DNA of 43,557 nucleotides from Bacillota bacterium (lineage in GTDB: Bacteria > Bacillota > Clostridia > Saccharofermentanales > DTU023). Position 1 is the stretch's first letter. Each line of letters begins with the position of its first letter. Shown here piece by piece: positions 31,560-39,599 of the stretch. The notes under the pieces are model-generated. The model saw nothing but the letters and a program-made list of their open reading frames with translations, did not search any database and was not told where the DNA came from. A program made the position numbers and the translations under genes. The DNA lies in the NCBI GenBank assembly GCA_023426575.1, contig JAFAAL010000039.1, positions 1-43,557 of the forward strand, in the 5' to 3' direction.

Positions 31560-32144
31560 CTAGATCTTGCCGACCAGGTCGATGCCAGGCGTCAGGGTCT
31601 CCTTGCCGGGCTTCCACTTGACGGGGCAGACCATGTCGCCGTGCTCGAAGACGAACTGGCTGGCCTCAACTTTTCGCAGGAGGCTCTCAGCGTCACGGCC
31701 GATGCCCATCGCATGGATCTCATAGCAGCTGATCTCGCCGTTGGGATTGATGACAAAGGTGCCGCGCAGCGCCTGACCTTCCTCGAGCTTCAAGACGCCA
31801 AACATCTCACTCAGCCGATGCGTGCGATCGCTCAGCATGGGAAAGCAGACCTTGGCGATAGCAGGACTGTGATCTTGCCAGGCCTTGTGAACAAATTCAG
31901 AGTCTGTCGAGATGGCATAGACCTCACAGCCGAGCTGCTTAAAATCGTCATAGTGCTCGGCAAGATCCTCGAGTTCTGTTGGACAGACAAAGGTGAAGTC
32001 ACCAGGATAGAAGAAGAAGACGCTCCACTTCCCCAGGAGATCTTCCTTCTTCAGGTTGAAAAACTTACCGCACTGATAAGCCGTGACGTCGAAATCGCCG
32101 ACTTCTTCGCCAATCATGTGCTCTACAAAAAGATCGGATAACAT
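31560..32144 (-). CDS. ahpC: Alkyl hydroperoxide reductase/peroxiredoxin (AhpC type)
   Basis: A 194-residue two-cysteine peroxiredoxin that detoxifies H2O2 and organic peroxides. The peroxidatic Cys54 lies in FTFVCPTE and the resolving Cys173 in DMVCPVKW; both are present, with the GTFVINPNG and C-terminal tail of the AhpC/Prx1 subgroup. No ahpF is adjacent, so electrons may come from thioredoxin or an AhpF elsewhere. ATG 32144 follows AGGAGGA. Expected in an oxygen-sensitive anaerobe. It precedes the aminopeptidase in the same direction. Confidence 0.95.
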   Translation of the reverse strand: MLSDLFVEHMIGEEVGDFDVTAYQCGKFFNLKKEDLLGKWSVFFFYPGDFTFVCPTELEDLAEHYDDFKQLGCEVYAISTDSEFVHKAWQDHSPAIAKVCFPMLSDRTHRLSEMFGVLKLEEGQALRGTFVINPNGEISCYEIHAMGIGRDAESLLRKVEASQFVFEHGDMVCPVKWKPGKETLTPGIDLVGKI

Positions 32145-32226
32145 AGAGTCCTCCTAATGAATATATGATATCTCTATGCTATCTCTTTTAAAGAAACAAT
32201 AAAAGCCACCCGAGGCAGCGAAGGGA

Positions 32227-32694
32227 CTAAAAGGGCCAGGGAATGGCCAGGAGGCCTGAGGTGGCGAGCCACATGATGAGACCTGCCGTGATGACGCCAG
32301 AGGCAATGGCGATAAACGAGCGCCGGGGCTCGAGGTCGAGCAGTGAGGCCGCCAGCGTGCCGGTCCATGCCCCCGTTCCCGGGAGGGGGATGGCGACAAA
32401 GAGAAAGAGGGCGACATAGAGGCCGTAGCGCGCTTCTTTTTCTAATTTCTGACCTGCCCTGTGGCCCTTGTCGAGGCAGAAGCGGAAGATGCGGCCGAGA
32501 TAGGGCCAGTGACTGCCAAGTTCCAAGATCTTGCGCGCGAGGTAGAAGATCAGGGGGACAGGGATGAGGTTGCCTAGGACCGAGACGCCGAGGGCGGGCC
32601 AAAAGGGAAGGCCCAGTACCTTGGCATAGGGCATAGCCAGGCGCAGTTCGACGAGCGGCAGCATGGAGATAAAGAAAATCTTGAGATAGTCCAC
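32227..32694 (-). CDS. Small multidrug-export family membrane protein (COG2426-like)
   Basis: A 155-residue membrane protein of the putative small multi-drug export family. It starts FFISMLPLVELRLAMPYAKVLGLPFWPAL with the family's P-x-x-E-x-R segment (about 13-18) and continues with GNLIPVPLIFYLARKI and FLFVAIPLPGTGAWTGTLAASLL, the conserved P-L-P-G-T-G-A-W motif. Four or five helices are likely. The family name is historical; transport has not been well shown. It starts with GTG 32694 behind AAGGAGAG. The 82 bases to ahpC hold no clear terminator. Confidence 0.82.
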   Translation of the reverse strand: MDYLKIFFISMLPLVELRLAMPYAKVLGLPFWPALGVSVLGNLIPVPLIFYLARKILELGSHWPYLGRIFRFCLDKGHRAGQKLEKEARYGLYVALFLFVAIPLPGTGAWTGTLAASLLDLEPRRSFIAIASGVITAGLIMWLATSGLLAIPWPF

Positions 32695-32779
32695 AGTATC
32701 TCTCCTTATGACAGATTAGGCAGAGTATATCATCATTTGGGCATCTGCTATACTGAGCCAAAAAGCAGGGGAGGTAGGC

Positions 32780-34348
32780 ATGGCAAGAGAATTAAAGGGT
32801 GAAGACTTGGCCCGTGTGGCCAGAGCTTACGGTCTGAGCGCACAGCGCTACGAGCCGACGAAGCTGCAATTTGAGCCGCAAAGGCTCGAGGAGCTCTGCT
32901 GGTATGAACCCGTCTTCGACTCGCGAGATGCGGGGCCTGAGACGAGCTTTTTTGCCCTGCCGGGGCGCAAAGTCGACGGGGCAAAATTTTTAGTGCCCGC
33001 GCTCCAGATGGGTTCTCGCCTCCTCGTCGGCGAGCAGGCGCCAGAAACTCTGGCCGAGAAGGTCCAAGCGGCGGGATGGACGGAGCCCTTTGATTACGTC
33101 TGGACGCGCGATGCTCGCCGCAGCCTCGCAGAACTCAGCGCCCTCTTCTACGGCGAGCCCGCCAAGGCACTGACCGTGGTCGGCATCACGGGGACCAAGG
33201 GTAAGAGCTCCGTAGCGCACCTCTTGACAGGCTTGCTGGAGAAAGCGGGGCAGAAGCCAGTCCTGATTGGCACGACGGGGATTTACTTTGCTGGCTCGTC
33301 GCGCCCCAGTCCGAATACGACGCCGGAGAGTTGCCTCATCCAAAAGGAGATGGCGAGCGCCGTGGCCCAAGGCGCGACCCATCTGGTGATAGAGCTCTCT
33401 TCACAGGCTTTTGCCATGGGGAGAAATCAGGCGCTGCCGATAGAGCTCGCAGTCTTCTTAAACCTGGTTCCCGATCACATCGGGCCCCTCGAACACAGCG
33501 ACTACGAGGATTATAAGCAGTCGAAATTTAAGATTTTTGAGACGGCCGAGAGGGCCCTGATCAACCTTGACGCAAAGGAGAGTCCTGCCATCTGCGAGGC
33601 GGCCCTGGCACAGCTGGCGGGCCGGGTCTATGGCTACAGTCTGCACTGTAGCGAGGGACGAGGAGATCTGGAGAGGCTCTTCTGCTGGTCGCATCTTGAG
33701 GAGCGAGAGGGGCGAATTCAGGCAGACTATCGGGGACAGGTCGTGGAGCTGAGACCTGCGGCGGACTACGTTGCGAGCAATGCGCTCGCGGCCCTGGCGG
33801 CCCTGGACTTGCTCGGTCTCTATACAGAGGAGGCCGTGGCGACCCTAGGGACTCTGACAGTTCCAGGACGTCTCGAGACCTTGCTCGGACCCCATGGTGG
33901 GCAGGTGGTCATCGACTATGCCCACAATGAGATGAGTCTCGAGGCTCTCCTTGCAGCTCTCGCCCCTTCCGTTCAGGGGCGATTGATCGTCCTCTTCGGC
34001 TCGGTGGGGGAGAGGAGCCAGGAGCGGCGCCGTGAACTGCCCCGCGTCGCCAAGCGCTATGCGGACCTCATCTATCTGACGAGCGACAATCCCGCCTCGG
34101 AAGATCCGCTCAAGATCTGTGAGGAGATGGCGGCGGCCCTGGGTCCGGATTTTACGGCCTATCGGATAGAGCCAGATCGCAAGAAGGCGATCGAGGCCGC
34201 CGTGGCAGAGCTCGGCGAGAGAGATCTCCTGCTGCTCGCGGGCAAGGGGCATGAGCGCTATCAATTGATCGGCGATGAGAAAGTTCCTTTTTGTGAGCGC
34301 GAGATTGTCGAGGCCGCCTGGCTATTGACAGGGGGGCGCTCTGAGTAA
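32780..34348 (+). CDS. murE: UDP-N-acetylmuramyl-tripeptide synthetase (MurE type)
   Basis: A 522-residue Mur ligase that adds the third amino acid of the peptidoglycan stem peptide. The N-terminal UDP-binding domain has SRDAGPETSFFALPGRKVDG, the ATP loop is VGITGTKGKSS (134-144), followed by NTTPES, LVIELSSQAF, YKQSKFKIFE, VPGRLE and VIDYAHN. The C-terminal recognition motif is DNPA (436-439) rather than the DNPR of meso-diaminopimelate enzymes, so L-lysine or another diamino acid is more likely. GKGHERYQ is conserved. ATG 32780 follows GGGGAGG. No mraY, murF or murD is adjacent, unlike the usual dcw cluster. Confidence 0.92.
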   Translation: MARELKGEDLARVARAYGLSAQRYEPTKLQFEPQRLEELCWYEPVFDSRDAGPETSFFALPGRKVDGAKFLVPALQMGSRLLVGEQAPETLAEKVQAAGWTEPFDYVWTRDARRSLAELSALFYGEPAKALTVVGITGTKGKSSVAHLLTGLLEKAGQKPVLIGTTGIYFAGSSRPSPNTTPESCLIQKEMASAVAQGATHLVIELSSQAFAMGRNQALPIELAVFLNLVPDHIGPLEHSDYEDYKQSKFKIFETAERALINLDAKESPAICEAALAQLAGRVYGYSLHCSEGRGDLERLFCWSHLEEREGRIQADYRGQVVELRPAADYVASNALAALAALDLLGLYTEEAVATLGTLTVPGRLETLLGPHGGQVVIDYAHNEMSLEALLAALAPSVQGRLIVLFGSVGERSQERRRELPRVAKRYADLIYLTSDNPASEDPLKICEEMAAALGPDFTAYRIEPDRKKAIEAAVAELGERDLLLLAGKGHERYQLIGDEKVPFCEREIVEAAWLLTGGRSE

Positions 34349-34437
34349 TATCATTGCCCTTGCACCATTGGGTGACTACTGGGCGAGCATTCGTATCAAG
34401 AAGATTTTTACGGGTTCGTCCCAACGAGGTGAAGATT

Positions 34438-34644
34438 ATGCGTGAAGGAATTCATCCCAAGTATGGGAAATGTGTCGTGCGTTGTGCCTGTGGCGCCACG
34501 TTTGAGACGGGTTCAACCCTCGAGCAGATGACGGTGGATGTCTGTTCTCAGTGCCACCCCTTCTATACGGGTCGTCAGAAGCTCGTCGATACGGGTGGAC
34601 GCGTCGACAAGTTCAAACGCCGTATGGAACGCAACCAGAAATAG
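34438..34644 (+). CDS. rpmE: Ribosomal protein L31 (zinc form)
   Basis: A 68-residue L31 protein. Starting MREGIHPKYG, it has Cys16, Cys18, Cys36 and Cys39, the zinc-binding set of the C+ form, and ends HPFYTGRQKLVDTGGRVDKFKRRM, typical of the family. ATG 34438 follows GAGGTGA. A terminator directly follows. The 89 bases upstream have no strong promoter; TTGGGT-17-TCGTAT is a weak candidate. Confidence 0.96.
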   Translation: MREGIHPKYGKCVVRCACGATFETGSTLEQMTVDVCSQCHPFYTGRQKLVDTGGRVDKFKRRMERNQK

Positions 34645-34651
34645 CGAGGAG

Positions 34652-34676
34652 AGGAGTAGCAGAGCTGCTCCTTTTT
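34652..34676 (+). terminator. Terminator after rpmE
   Basis: GGAGTAGC and GCTGCTCC (one T-G pair) with an AGA loop, followed by TTTTT. It ends only about 6 bases before the likely prmC start, so prmC needs read-through or lies on a promoter hidden in rpmE. Confidence 0.75.
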
Positions 34677-34681
34677 CATCT

Positions 34682-35581
34682 GTGGAGAGCAAGACGATCC
34701 GGCTGCAAGACTGGCTGCGCCACTGGGCCAGAGAACTGAACTTGCCGCTCGAGGAGATGCGGCAAGCCTTGCTCTGGCATGCGGGGATTGACCTCGCGAG
34801 CAGTCTGCGCCTGACCCTGGCTGATCTCGAGCCAGCACGGCGTCTGGAGCTCGAGAGAATCTTCCGTCGTCTGGCGCGGGGAGAGCGTCTCGAGCGCATT
34901 TTGCAGCGGACTTACTTCTACGGGGTCGAGATAGGGCTCAATGACGACTGCCTGATTCCGAGACCTGACTCTGAGCGCCTGGTCGACCATGCCTTGGAGG
35001 CCCTGGAGGGGGAGGACGGGCAGCTCAGGATACTCGATCTCTGCTGTGGTTCAGCTTGCCTCGCCATTGCGACAATAATGGCCTGGCTCGAGAGGGGTCA
35101 TCGCCTTGCTGATCTCACGCTGAGCCTTGTCGACTTGTCCCCCGGTGCTCTCGAGATGGCCGCGCAGAATGTGGCGCGCAGCTTAGCAGGGCTCGAGCCT
35201 GAGATCACTTGCCTCGATGTCCTGGGAGAGGAGCTGCAGGACTACTTGCAAGCTGAAAGTCGCCGCTACGAGCTCTGCCTCTTCAATCCTCCCTATCTCA
35301 CGAGCAGGGAGTATGAGGCCTCACCTCCAGACTATCGCGAGGCCGATCCTGAGCTGGCGCTCGTGGCCGGGGCCGAGGGACTGATCTTTTATCAGCGGGT
35401 CTTGGGGCTTTTGCCGATGATTTTAGCCCCTCGTGGGCGGCTGGTCCTCGAACATGGCAAGGATCAACAGGCGGCGATTCTCGCCCTCGTTCAGGACTCT
35501 TGGCCTGGACGCTATGAGATTTCTTCGTTTCGGGACTATCAGGGCTGGCCGCGGGGCATGGTCATCCGAGACATGGCCTAG
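34682..35581 (+). CDS. prmC: Peptide chain release factor N5-glutamine methyltransferase
   Basis: A 299-residue PrmC/HemK enzyme that methylates the GGQ glutamine of release factors with S-adenosylmethionine. The helical N-terminal domain is residues 1-75; the SAM domain has ILDLCCGSACLAIA (motif I), LVDLSPGALEMAAQNV and the catalytic FNPPYLT. Its substrate RF1 is encoded directly downstream. The GTG at 34682 gives the expected N-terminus (TIRLQDWLRHWARELNL), but there is no ribosome binding site; the bases before it are the T-run of the rpmE terminator. An earlier in-frame start inside rpmE is possible but would give an unusual N-terminus. Confidence 0.92.
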   Translation: MESKTIRLQDWLRHWARELNLPLEEMRQALLWHAGIDLASSLRLTLADLEPARRLELERIFRRLARGERLERILQRTYFYGVEIGLNDDCLIPRPDSERLVDHALEALEGEDGQLRILDLCCGSACLAIATIMAWLERGHRLADLTLSLVDLSPGALEMAAQNVARSLAGLEPEITCLDVLGEELQDYLQAESRRYELCLFNPPYLTSREYEASPPDYREADPELALVAGAEGLIFYQRVLGLLPMILAPRGRLVLEHGKDQQAAILALVQDSWPGRYEISSFRDYQGWPRGMVIRDMA

Positions 35582-35600
35582 GCAGACGTCAAAAAACGCT

Positions 35601-35606
35601 TATAAT
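35601..35606 (+). promoter_or_regulatory. -10 element upstream of prfA
   Basis: A perfect TATAAT in the 87-base gap between prmC and prfA. No good -35 lies 16-18 bases upstream, so the promoter is tentative. Confidence 0.4.
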
Positions 35607-35668
35607 AAACCCTATACACACATTCACTTGATTTTAGAGCCTCTTCGGATGAGGCCAAAGGAGAAAAG

Positions 35669-36748
35669 ATGGCACTGCCCATGGATCGACTGGCAGCAAT
35701 TGCTGCGCACTATGACGAATTGGAAGCGGAGATGGCAAGTCCCGATCTCATCAGAGATCAGGAGCGCTATATCGCTGTCTTAAAGGAATATCATGAGCTT
35801 CAGCCCCTGGTGCTCAACATGCGCCGGATTGAGGCGATTCGGCAGGAGGTCAGCGAGGCCAAGGTCATGCTGACGGAGACTGAGGATCAGGAATTTCGCG
35901 ACTTGGCGCGGGCTGAGATCAATGCGCTTGAGACTGAAGAAGAGACGCTGACTCAAGAACTCGTCGAGCTCTTAGCGCCCAAGGATCCCAATGACGAAAA
36001 GAACGTCATCATAGAGATTCGTGGCGGGGCCGGCGGCGATGAGGCGGCGCTCTTTGCGGCGGAACTCTATGCCATGTACACCGCCTATGCCGAAAAGCAG
36101 AATTGGGCCACGGAGATTGTCGAGCTCAATGAGACTGAGATCGGCGGCTATAAGGAAGTCGTCTTTATGGTCAAGGGGCGTGGCGCCTACTCCCACTACA
36201 AGTTTGAAAGTGGCGTCCATCGCGTGCAGCGCGTCCCTGCGACAGAGGCCGGAGGTCGCATTCACACCTCGACGGTAACGGTGGCTGTCTTGCCAGAGGC
36301 CGAAGATGTCGAGATTGAGATCAATCCGAGCGATCTGCAAATCGATGCTTTCAGAGCGTCGGGTGCAGGGGGGCAGCACGTCAACAAGACCTCCTCGGCC
36401 ATCCGGATTCTCCATGTGCCCTCGGGCATTGTCGTGACCTCACAGGATCAGCGCAGTCAGCATCAGAACCGCGATCAGGCGATGAGGGTGCTGCGCGCCA
36501 AGCTCTATCAGATGGAGCAGGAGAAGAAGTCGGCGGCCATTGCCTCAGAGCGGCGGAGTCAGGTCGGGACGGGTGATCGAAGCGAGCGCATCCGCACCTA
36601 CAATTTCCCCCAGGGTCGTGTGACAGATCACCGTATCAACTTGACCCTCTACTCGCTCGAGCAGGTGCTCAGCGGCGAGATCGACGCCCTGGTCACAGCT
36701 CTCCAAGCCGCTGCGCGCGAGGCGCAGATGGCAGGCGACGAAGACTAG
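35669..36748 (+). CDS. prfA: Peptide chain release factor 1
   Basis: RF1, 359 residues, terminates translation at UAA and UAG. The codon-recognition tripeptide region is RVPATEAGG (Pro190-Ala-Thr), the RF1 type, and the peptidyl hydrolase motif is GAGGQHVNK (GGQ 234-236). RGGAGGDEAALFA (118-130) is also conserved. It does not read UGA, consistent with UGA serving for selenocysteine through competition with RF2 only. Start ATG 35669 follows AAAGGAGAA. prmC lies upstream and sua5 4 bases downstream, a common translation-factor cluster. Confidence 0.97.
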   Translation: MALPMDRLAAIAAHYDELEAEMASPDLIRDQERYIAVLKEYHELQPLVLNMRRIEAIRQEVSEAKVMLTETEDQEFRDLARAEINALETEEETLTQELVELLAPKDPNDEKNVIIEIRGGAGGDEAALFAAELYAMYTAYAEKQNWATEIVELNETEIGGYKEVVFMVKGRGAYSHYKFESGVHRVQRVPATEAGGRIHTSTVTVAVLPEAEDVEIEINPSDLQIDAFRASGAGGQHVNKTSSAIRILHVPSGIVVTSQDQRSQHQNRDQAMRVLRAKLYQMEQEKKSAAIASERRSQVGTGDRSERIRTYNFPQGRVTDHRINLTLYSLEQVLSGEIDALVTALQAAAREAQMAGDED

Positions 36749-36752
36749 TCCC

Positions 36753-37823
36753 TTGGTGGCGTCCTTTGACACTCGCATTCTGACGGGACGAGGGCCGGCG
36801 GACAGGCACATCGCCCTCTGTGCCGAGGCGCTGCTGGCTGGACAGCCCATCGCCTTTCCGACGGAGACCGTCTATGGCCTCGGCGCGATTTGCCAGCGCG
36901 AGGCCGATATTCGCCGTGTCTTCGAGATCAAGGGGCGTCCTCTGGACAATCCTCTCATTGTCCACCTGGCTTCACTGGATGAGCTTCCTACTGTCGCGCG
37001 CGAGATCCCAAGCCTCGCTTATTCTCTATTTGAGGCCTACTGTCCTGGACCTCTCACCCTTGTCTTAAAACGTCATGAGCGCGTCCCGGCTGTCGTCAGC
37101 GCAGGGCTCGACACCGTGGCGGTACGCTGGCCACAACATCCTCTGGCGAGAGACTTGATCCGGGCGGTGGGCGCGGGTCTCGTCGCTCCCTCGGCCAACC
37201 AGTCTGGGCGTCCTTCGCCCAGTACAGCGGCCCATGTCTTCACTGATCTCGCAACTTTAATTCCCTATGTCCTCGATGGGGGTCCATGCCATTTTGGTCT
37301 GGAGTCGACAGTCTTAGACTTGACCTCTGACCCCGTCGCCATCCTGCGCCCTGGGGCCTACAGTCCAGAGCGCCTGGCAGAGGTCATCGGCTATGCTCCG
37401 CTCTGGACAGAGAATTCGACGGGCGAGCAGCCGCGGGCGCCTGGCATGAAATATCGACACTATGCACCGCGCTGTCCGGTCGAGATCCTCGAGACGGGGA
37501 ATCTCAGAGCGCTCCTTCGCTTTGCGGCGGAGGGCCGCCAAGCAGGGGAACTTCGGGCGGCGCTGATCAGCGAGAAATTGGCCGAGGCCTGCTCTGCTGC
37601 TCTCGGCCGAGACTTTCTGCCTTGGTCAGAGCTGGAGCGGGCGGAGGCGGGAGATCTCGTCGTACTGAGCTATCGCGATGCCACAGCAGCGGCTCATGAG
37701 CTCTTCAGCTTCTTCAGAGCCGCGGAGCCTTATGCTTCTTCGCTCCTCGTTGAAGCCGCGGCAGAGGGAGAATTGGCGGCGGCATTTAACAATCGCCTGG
37801 CCAAGGCGGCGGCCGCTCGCTAG
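36753..37823 (+). CDS. sua5: L-threonylcarbamoyladenylate synthase (Sua5/YwlC type)
   Basis: A 356-residue Sua5-type enzyme making threonylcarbamoyl-AMP for the t6A37 tRNA modification. The YrdC-like domain (about 18-210) has PIAFPTETVYGLGA, KGRPLDNPLIVH, CPGPLTLVLKR, VAVRWPQHPLA and APSANQSGRPSPS. After RAPGMKYRHYAPRCP, the linker motif, comes the C-terminal Sua5 domain (about 240-350), shorter than in some relatives. The start is uncertain: TTG 36753 or GTG 36756, both close to the prfA stop and without a clear ribosome binding site, so coupling to prfA is likely. Confidence 0.93.
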   Translation: MVASFDTRILTGRGPADRHIALCAEALLAGQPIAFPTETVYGLGAICQREADIRRVFEIKGRPLDNPLIVHLASLDELPTVAREIPSLAYSLFEAYCPGPLTLVLKRHERVPAVVSAGLDTVAVRWPQHPLARDLIRAVGAGLVAPSANQSGRPSPSTAAHVFTDLATLIPYVLDGGPCHFGLESTVLDLTSDPVAILRPGAYSPERLAEVIGYAPLWTENSTGEQPRAPGMKYRHYAPRCPVEILETGNLRALLRFAAEGRQAGELRAALISEKLAEACSAALGRDFLPWSELERAEAGDLVVLSYRDATAAAHELFSFFRAAEPYASSLLVEAAAEGELAAAFNNRLAKAAAAR

Positions 37824-37862
37824 AAACAGTCAAAAACAGACAAAAATCGCCGTGCTAATGGC

Positions 37863-37892
37863 TTGACCAGCCTGGGCGAGACCTGATATCAT
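37863..37892 (+). promoter_or_regulatory. Promoter of the rpsF-ssb-rpsR operon
   Basis: TTGACC (37863-37868), 18 bases, TATCAT (37887-37892) with an upstream TG that makes an extended -10. Transcription would begin near 37899, giving a leader of about 67 nt. Confidence 0.75.
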
Positions 37893-37902
37893 GCCAAACG
37901 TA

Positions 37903-37940
37903 AGCGTGACAAACACGCTCCTCGCTCAGCGCCGCTGAGC
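37903..37940 (+). promoter_or_regulatory. Two hairpins in the rpsF leader (possible S6:S18 autoregulatory site)
   Basis: AGCGTG/CACGCT (37903-37919) with a 5-base loop and, 4 bases later, GCTCAGC/GCTGAGC (37924-37940) with loop GCC. Leaders of rpsF often bind the S6:S18 complex through a CCG-containing hairpin; a CCG occurs in the second loop region and another at 37948-37950. Whether this matches the known motif was not tested. Confidence 0.45.
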
Positions 37941-37965
37941 CATTAGTCCGAGAGGAGGTGAGACA

Positions 37966-38253
37966 ATGTTGAAGTCATATGAACTAGTCTATGTCCTGAA
38001 GCCGGAAATCGGCGAAGAAAAGCTTGAAGCCGCCCAGGCGCGCATCAACGATCTGATCAAGGAACATGGCGAGGTCACTGAAGTCGATGTCTGGGGGCAG
38101 AAGCGCCTCGCCTATGAGATCGACGACCATCGCGAAGGCTACTATATTCTTGTTCATTTTAATGCTCCAGCTGATTTCCCCAAGGAACTCGAACGTGTCC
38201 TGAAGATCAGCGACAGCGTTCTGCGTTACCTCGTCGTCAACTTAGAAGAATAA
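37966..38253 (+). CDS. rpsF: Ribosomal protein S6
   Basis: A 95-residue S6 protein of the 30S platform, where it pairs with S18. It starts MLKSYELVYVLKPEI, continues with EVDVWGQKRLAYEIDDHREGYYILVHFNAP and ends DSVLRYLVVNLEE, all typical. ATG 37966 follows AGAGGAGGTGAG. The order rpsF-ssb-rpsR is the standard Bacillota operon; the partner S18 is encoded two genes downstream. Confidence 0.98.
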   Translation: MLKSYELVYVLKPEIGEEKLEAAQARINDLIKEHGEVTEVDVWGQKRLAYEIDDHREGYYILVHFNAPADFPKELERVLKISDSVLRYLVVNLEE

Positions 38254-38265
38254 GAGCCCAGAGCC

Positions 38266-38284
38266 GAACAGCTATTGGCTGTTC
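38266..38284 (+). other. Hairpin between rpsF and ssb
   Basis: GAACAGC/GCTGTTC, 7 bp with a TATTG loop and no T-run. It may be an mRNA processing or stability element that lets S6 and SSB levels differ. Confidence 0.5.
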
Positions 38285-38318
38285 AGGGACGATGGACGTC
38301 CCAGAAGAAAGGTTAAAA

Positions 38319-38747
38319 ATGAACAAAGCGATTTTACTAGGCCGTCTGACGAAAGATCCTGAGCTGAGAACAACTCAGAGTAACGTTTCTGTCTGTTCCT
38401 TTACGCTGGCGATTGACCGCCCGTATAAGAACGCGCGTGGCGAACGCGAGACAGACTTCATTCCCTGCGTCTGCTGGCGCTCGACTGCTGAATTTGCCGC
38501 ACGCTACTTCCGCAAGGGAGAGCGCATGGCCGTCGTCGGCAGCATCCAACCGCGTCATTGGGACGATGAGCAGGGCCAGCGCCACTACATCACAGAAGTG
38601 GTCGCTGATGAGGTTTACTTTGCCGATGGCAAGCGCGAGCAGCAGGGTGGCGATGACATGCGCAGCAGCGCTCCTGAGCGCCGCAGTAACGAGGACAGCT
38701 TCATGCCTCCGGCCAGTGATGACACCTCGCTCCCATTTGACCTTTAA
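38319..38747 (+). CDS. ssb: Single-stranded DNA-binding protein
   Basis: A 142-residue SSB. The OB fold covers residues 1-105: MNKAILLGRLTKDPELRTTQSNVSVCSFTLAIDRPY, then FIPCVCWRSTAEFAARYFRKG and GSIQPRHWDDEQGQRHYITEVVADEVYF. A disordered tail leads to the C-terminal acidic tip DDTSLPFDL, a variant of DDDIPF that recruits repair and replication partners. ATG 38319 follows GAAAGG. It is the middle gene of the rpsF operon. Confidence 0.97.
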   Translation: MNKAILLGRLTKDPELRTTQSNVSVCSFTLAIDRPYKNARGERETDFIPCVCWRSTAEFAARYFRKGERMAVVGSIQPRHWDDEQGQRHYITEVVADEVYFADGKREQQGGDDMRSSAPERRSNEDSFMPPASDDTSLPFDL

Positions 38748-38778
38748 TTCACATCTGTCTTTATTTAAGGAGTAAATT

Positions 38779-39030
38779 ATGGCAAATCAAAGAAAAGGCG
38801 GCAGATCTTTTAGACCTCGCCGTGGCAGACGCAAGTCCTGCCTCTTCTGCGCCGACAAGGATCTCAAGGTCGACTACAAGGATGTCGCTGGCCTCAAGAG
38901 ATTCCTCGCCGAGTCCGGGAAGATTCTTCCCCGCAGAATGACTGGTCTCTGCGCCCAGGATCAGAGCAAACTGGCTACCCACGTCAAGCGCGCCCGCCAA
39001 CTCGCCCTGATTCCGTACAGCGAAGACTAG
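38779..39030 (+). CDS. rpsR: Ribosomal protein S18
   Basis: An 83-residue S18. A basic N-terminus is followed by KSCLFCADKDLKVDYKDVAGLKRFLAESGKILPRRMTGLCAQDQSKLATHVKRARQLALIPY, the full family pattern. It keeps Cys23, Cys26 and Cys58, a partial set of the cysteines found in zinc-binding S18 forms. ATG 38779 follows AAGGAG. A strong terminator follows. Confidence 0.97.
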   Translation: MANQRKGGRSFRPRRGRRKSCLFCADKDLKVDYKDVAGLKRFLAESGKILPRRMTGLCAQDQSKLATHVKRARQLALIPYSED

Positions 39031-39047
39031 GAGTCGGAATCTTACGA

Positions 39048-39077
39048 GGGCAGTCGGCTAGCTGACTGCCCTTTTTT
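39048..39077 (+). terminator. Terminator of the rpsF-ssb-rpsR operon
   Basis: GGGCAGTC (39048-39055) pairs with GACTGCCC (39064-39071) around an 8-base loop GGCTAGCT, followed by six T. Confidence 0.92.
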
Positions 39078-39097
39078 CAGATTGAGGAGAGCTGTGC

Positions 39098-39103
39098 TAA
39101 GAT
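39098..39103 (+). promoter_or_regulatory. Extended -10 of the rplI-dnaB unit
   Basis: TAAGAT preceded by TGC gives an extended -10; a weak TTTCAG lies 17 bases upstream, overlapping the terminator's T-run. The rplI ATG is 44 bases downstream. Confidence 0.5.
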
Positions 39104-39146
39104 GAGCACAGATGTCTCATATTGAAATTACCTTTCGGAGGTTGAG

Positions 39147-39596
39147 ATGAAAGTTATTTTGTTGGAAAACGTCGATAAGCTCGGCGTGGCTGGTGATGTC
39201 GTCGAAGTCAAGCGTGGCTATGCGCAGAACTATCTCTTCAAGAACCAGCTCGCCATGCCCGAGACCAAGGAGAACCTCAATATTGTCAAGACCCGCAAGA
39301 AGGCTTTTGAAGCTAAGGCGGCTCAGGCTCTCGACGAGGCCAAGTCCCTCTCCGCGGAGCTGGCAGATAAGGTTCTCGAGATGCCTGTCAAGGCTGGTGA
39401 AGGAGAGCGCCTCTACGGAGCCATCACCGTCGCTGATATCGCTCAGAAGCTCCGCAGCGAGGGATTCGAAGTGGATAAGCGCCTGATCAAATTGGGCGAG
39501 CCCATCAAGACTCTCGGCGAGCACAGAGTTGAACTGCGCCTCCATCCTGAGGTCAAGACTGAAATCGTCGTCAAGCCGATCCGTCTGGAGGAATAG
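39147..39596 (+). CDS. rplI: Ribosomal protein L9
   Basis: A 149-residue L9 with the N-terminal RNA-binding signature MKVILLENVDKLGVAGDVVEVKRGYAQNYLFKNQLA, a long connecting helix (about 40-75), and the C-terminal domain with GERLYGAITVADIAQKL and the closing HRVELRLHPEV. ATG 39147 follows CGGAGG. It lies 3 bases before dnaB, as in many Bacillota. Confidence 0.97.
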   Translation: MKVILLENVDKLGVAGDVVEVKRGYAQNYLFKNQLAMPETKENLNIVKTRKKAFEAKAAQALDEAKSLSAELADKVLEMPVKAGEGERLYGAITVADIAQKLRSEGFEVDKRLIKLGEPIKTLGEHRVELRLHPEVKTEIVVKPIRLEE

Positions 39597-39599
39597 TCC

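Noticed and set aside
32174..32761. Minus-strand frame of 195 codons overlapping the small exporter gene
   Set aside because: Proline/arginine-rich product in another frame; the 155-residue exporter has family motifs and AAGGAGAG.
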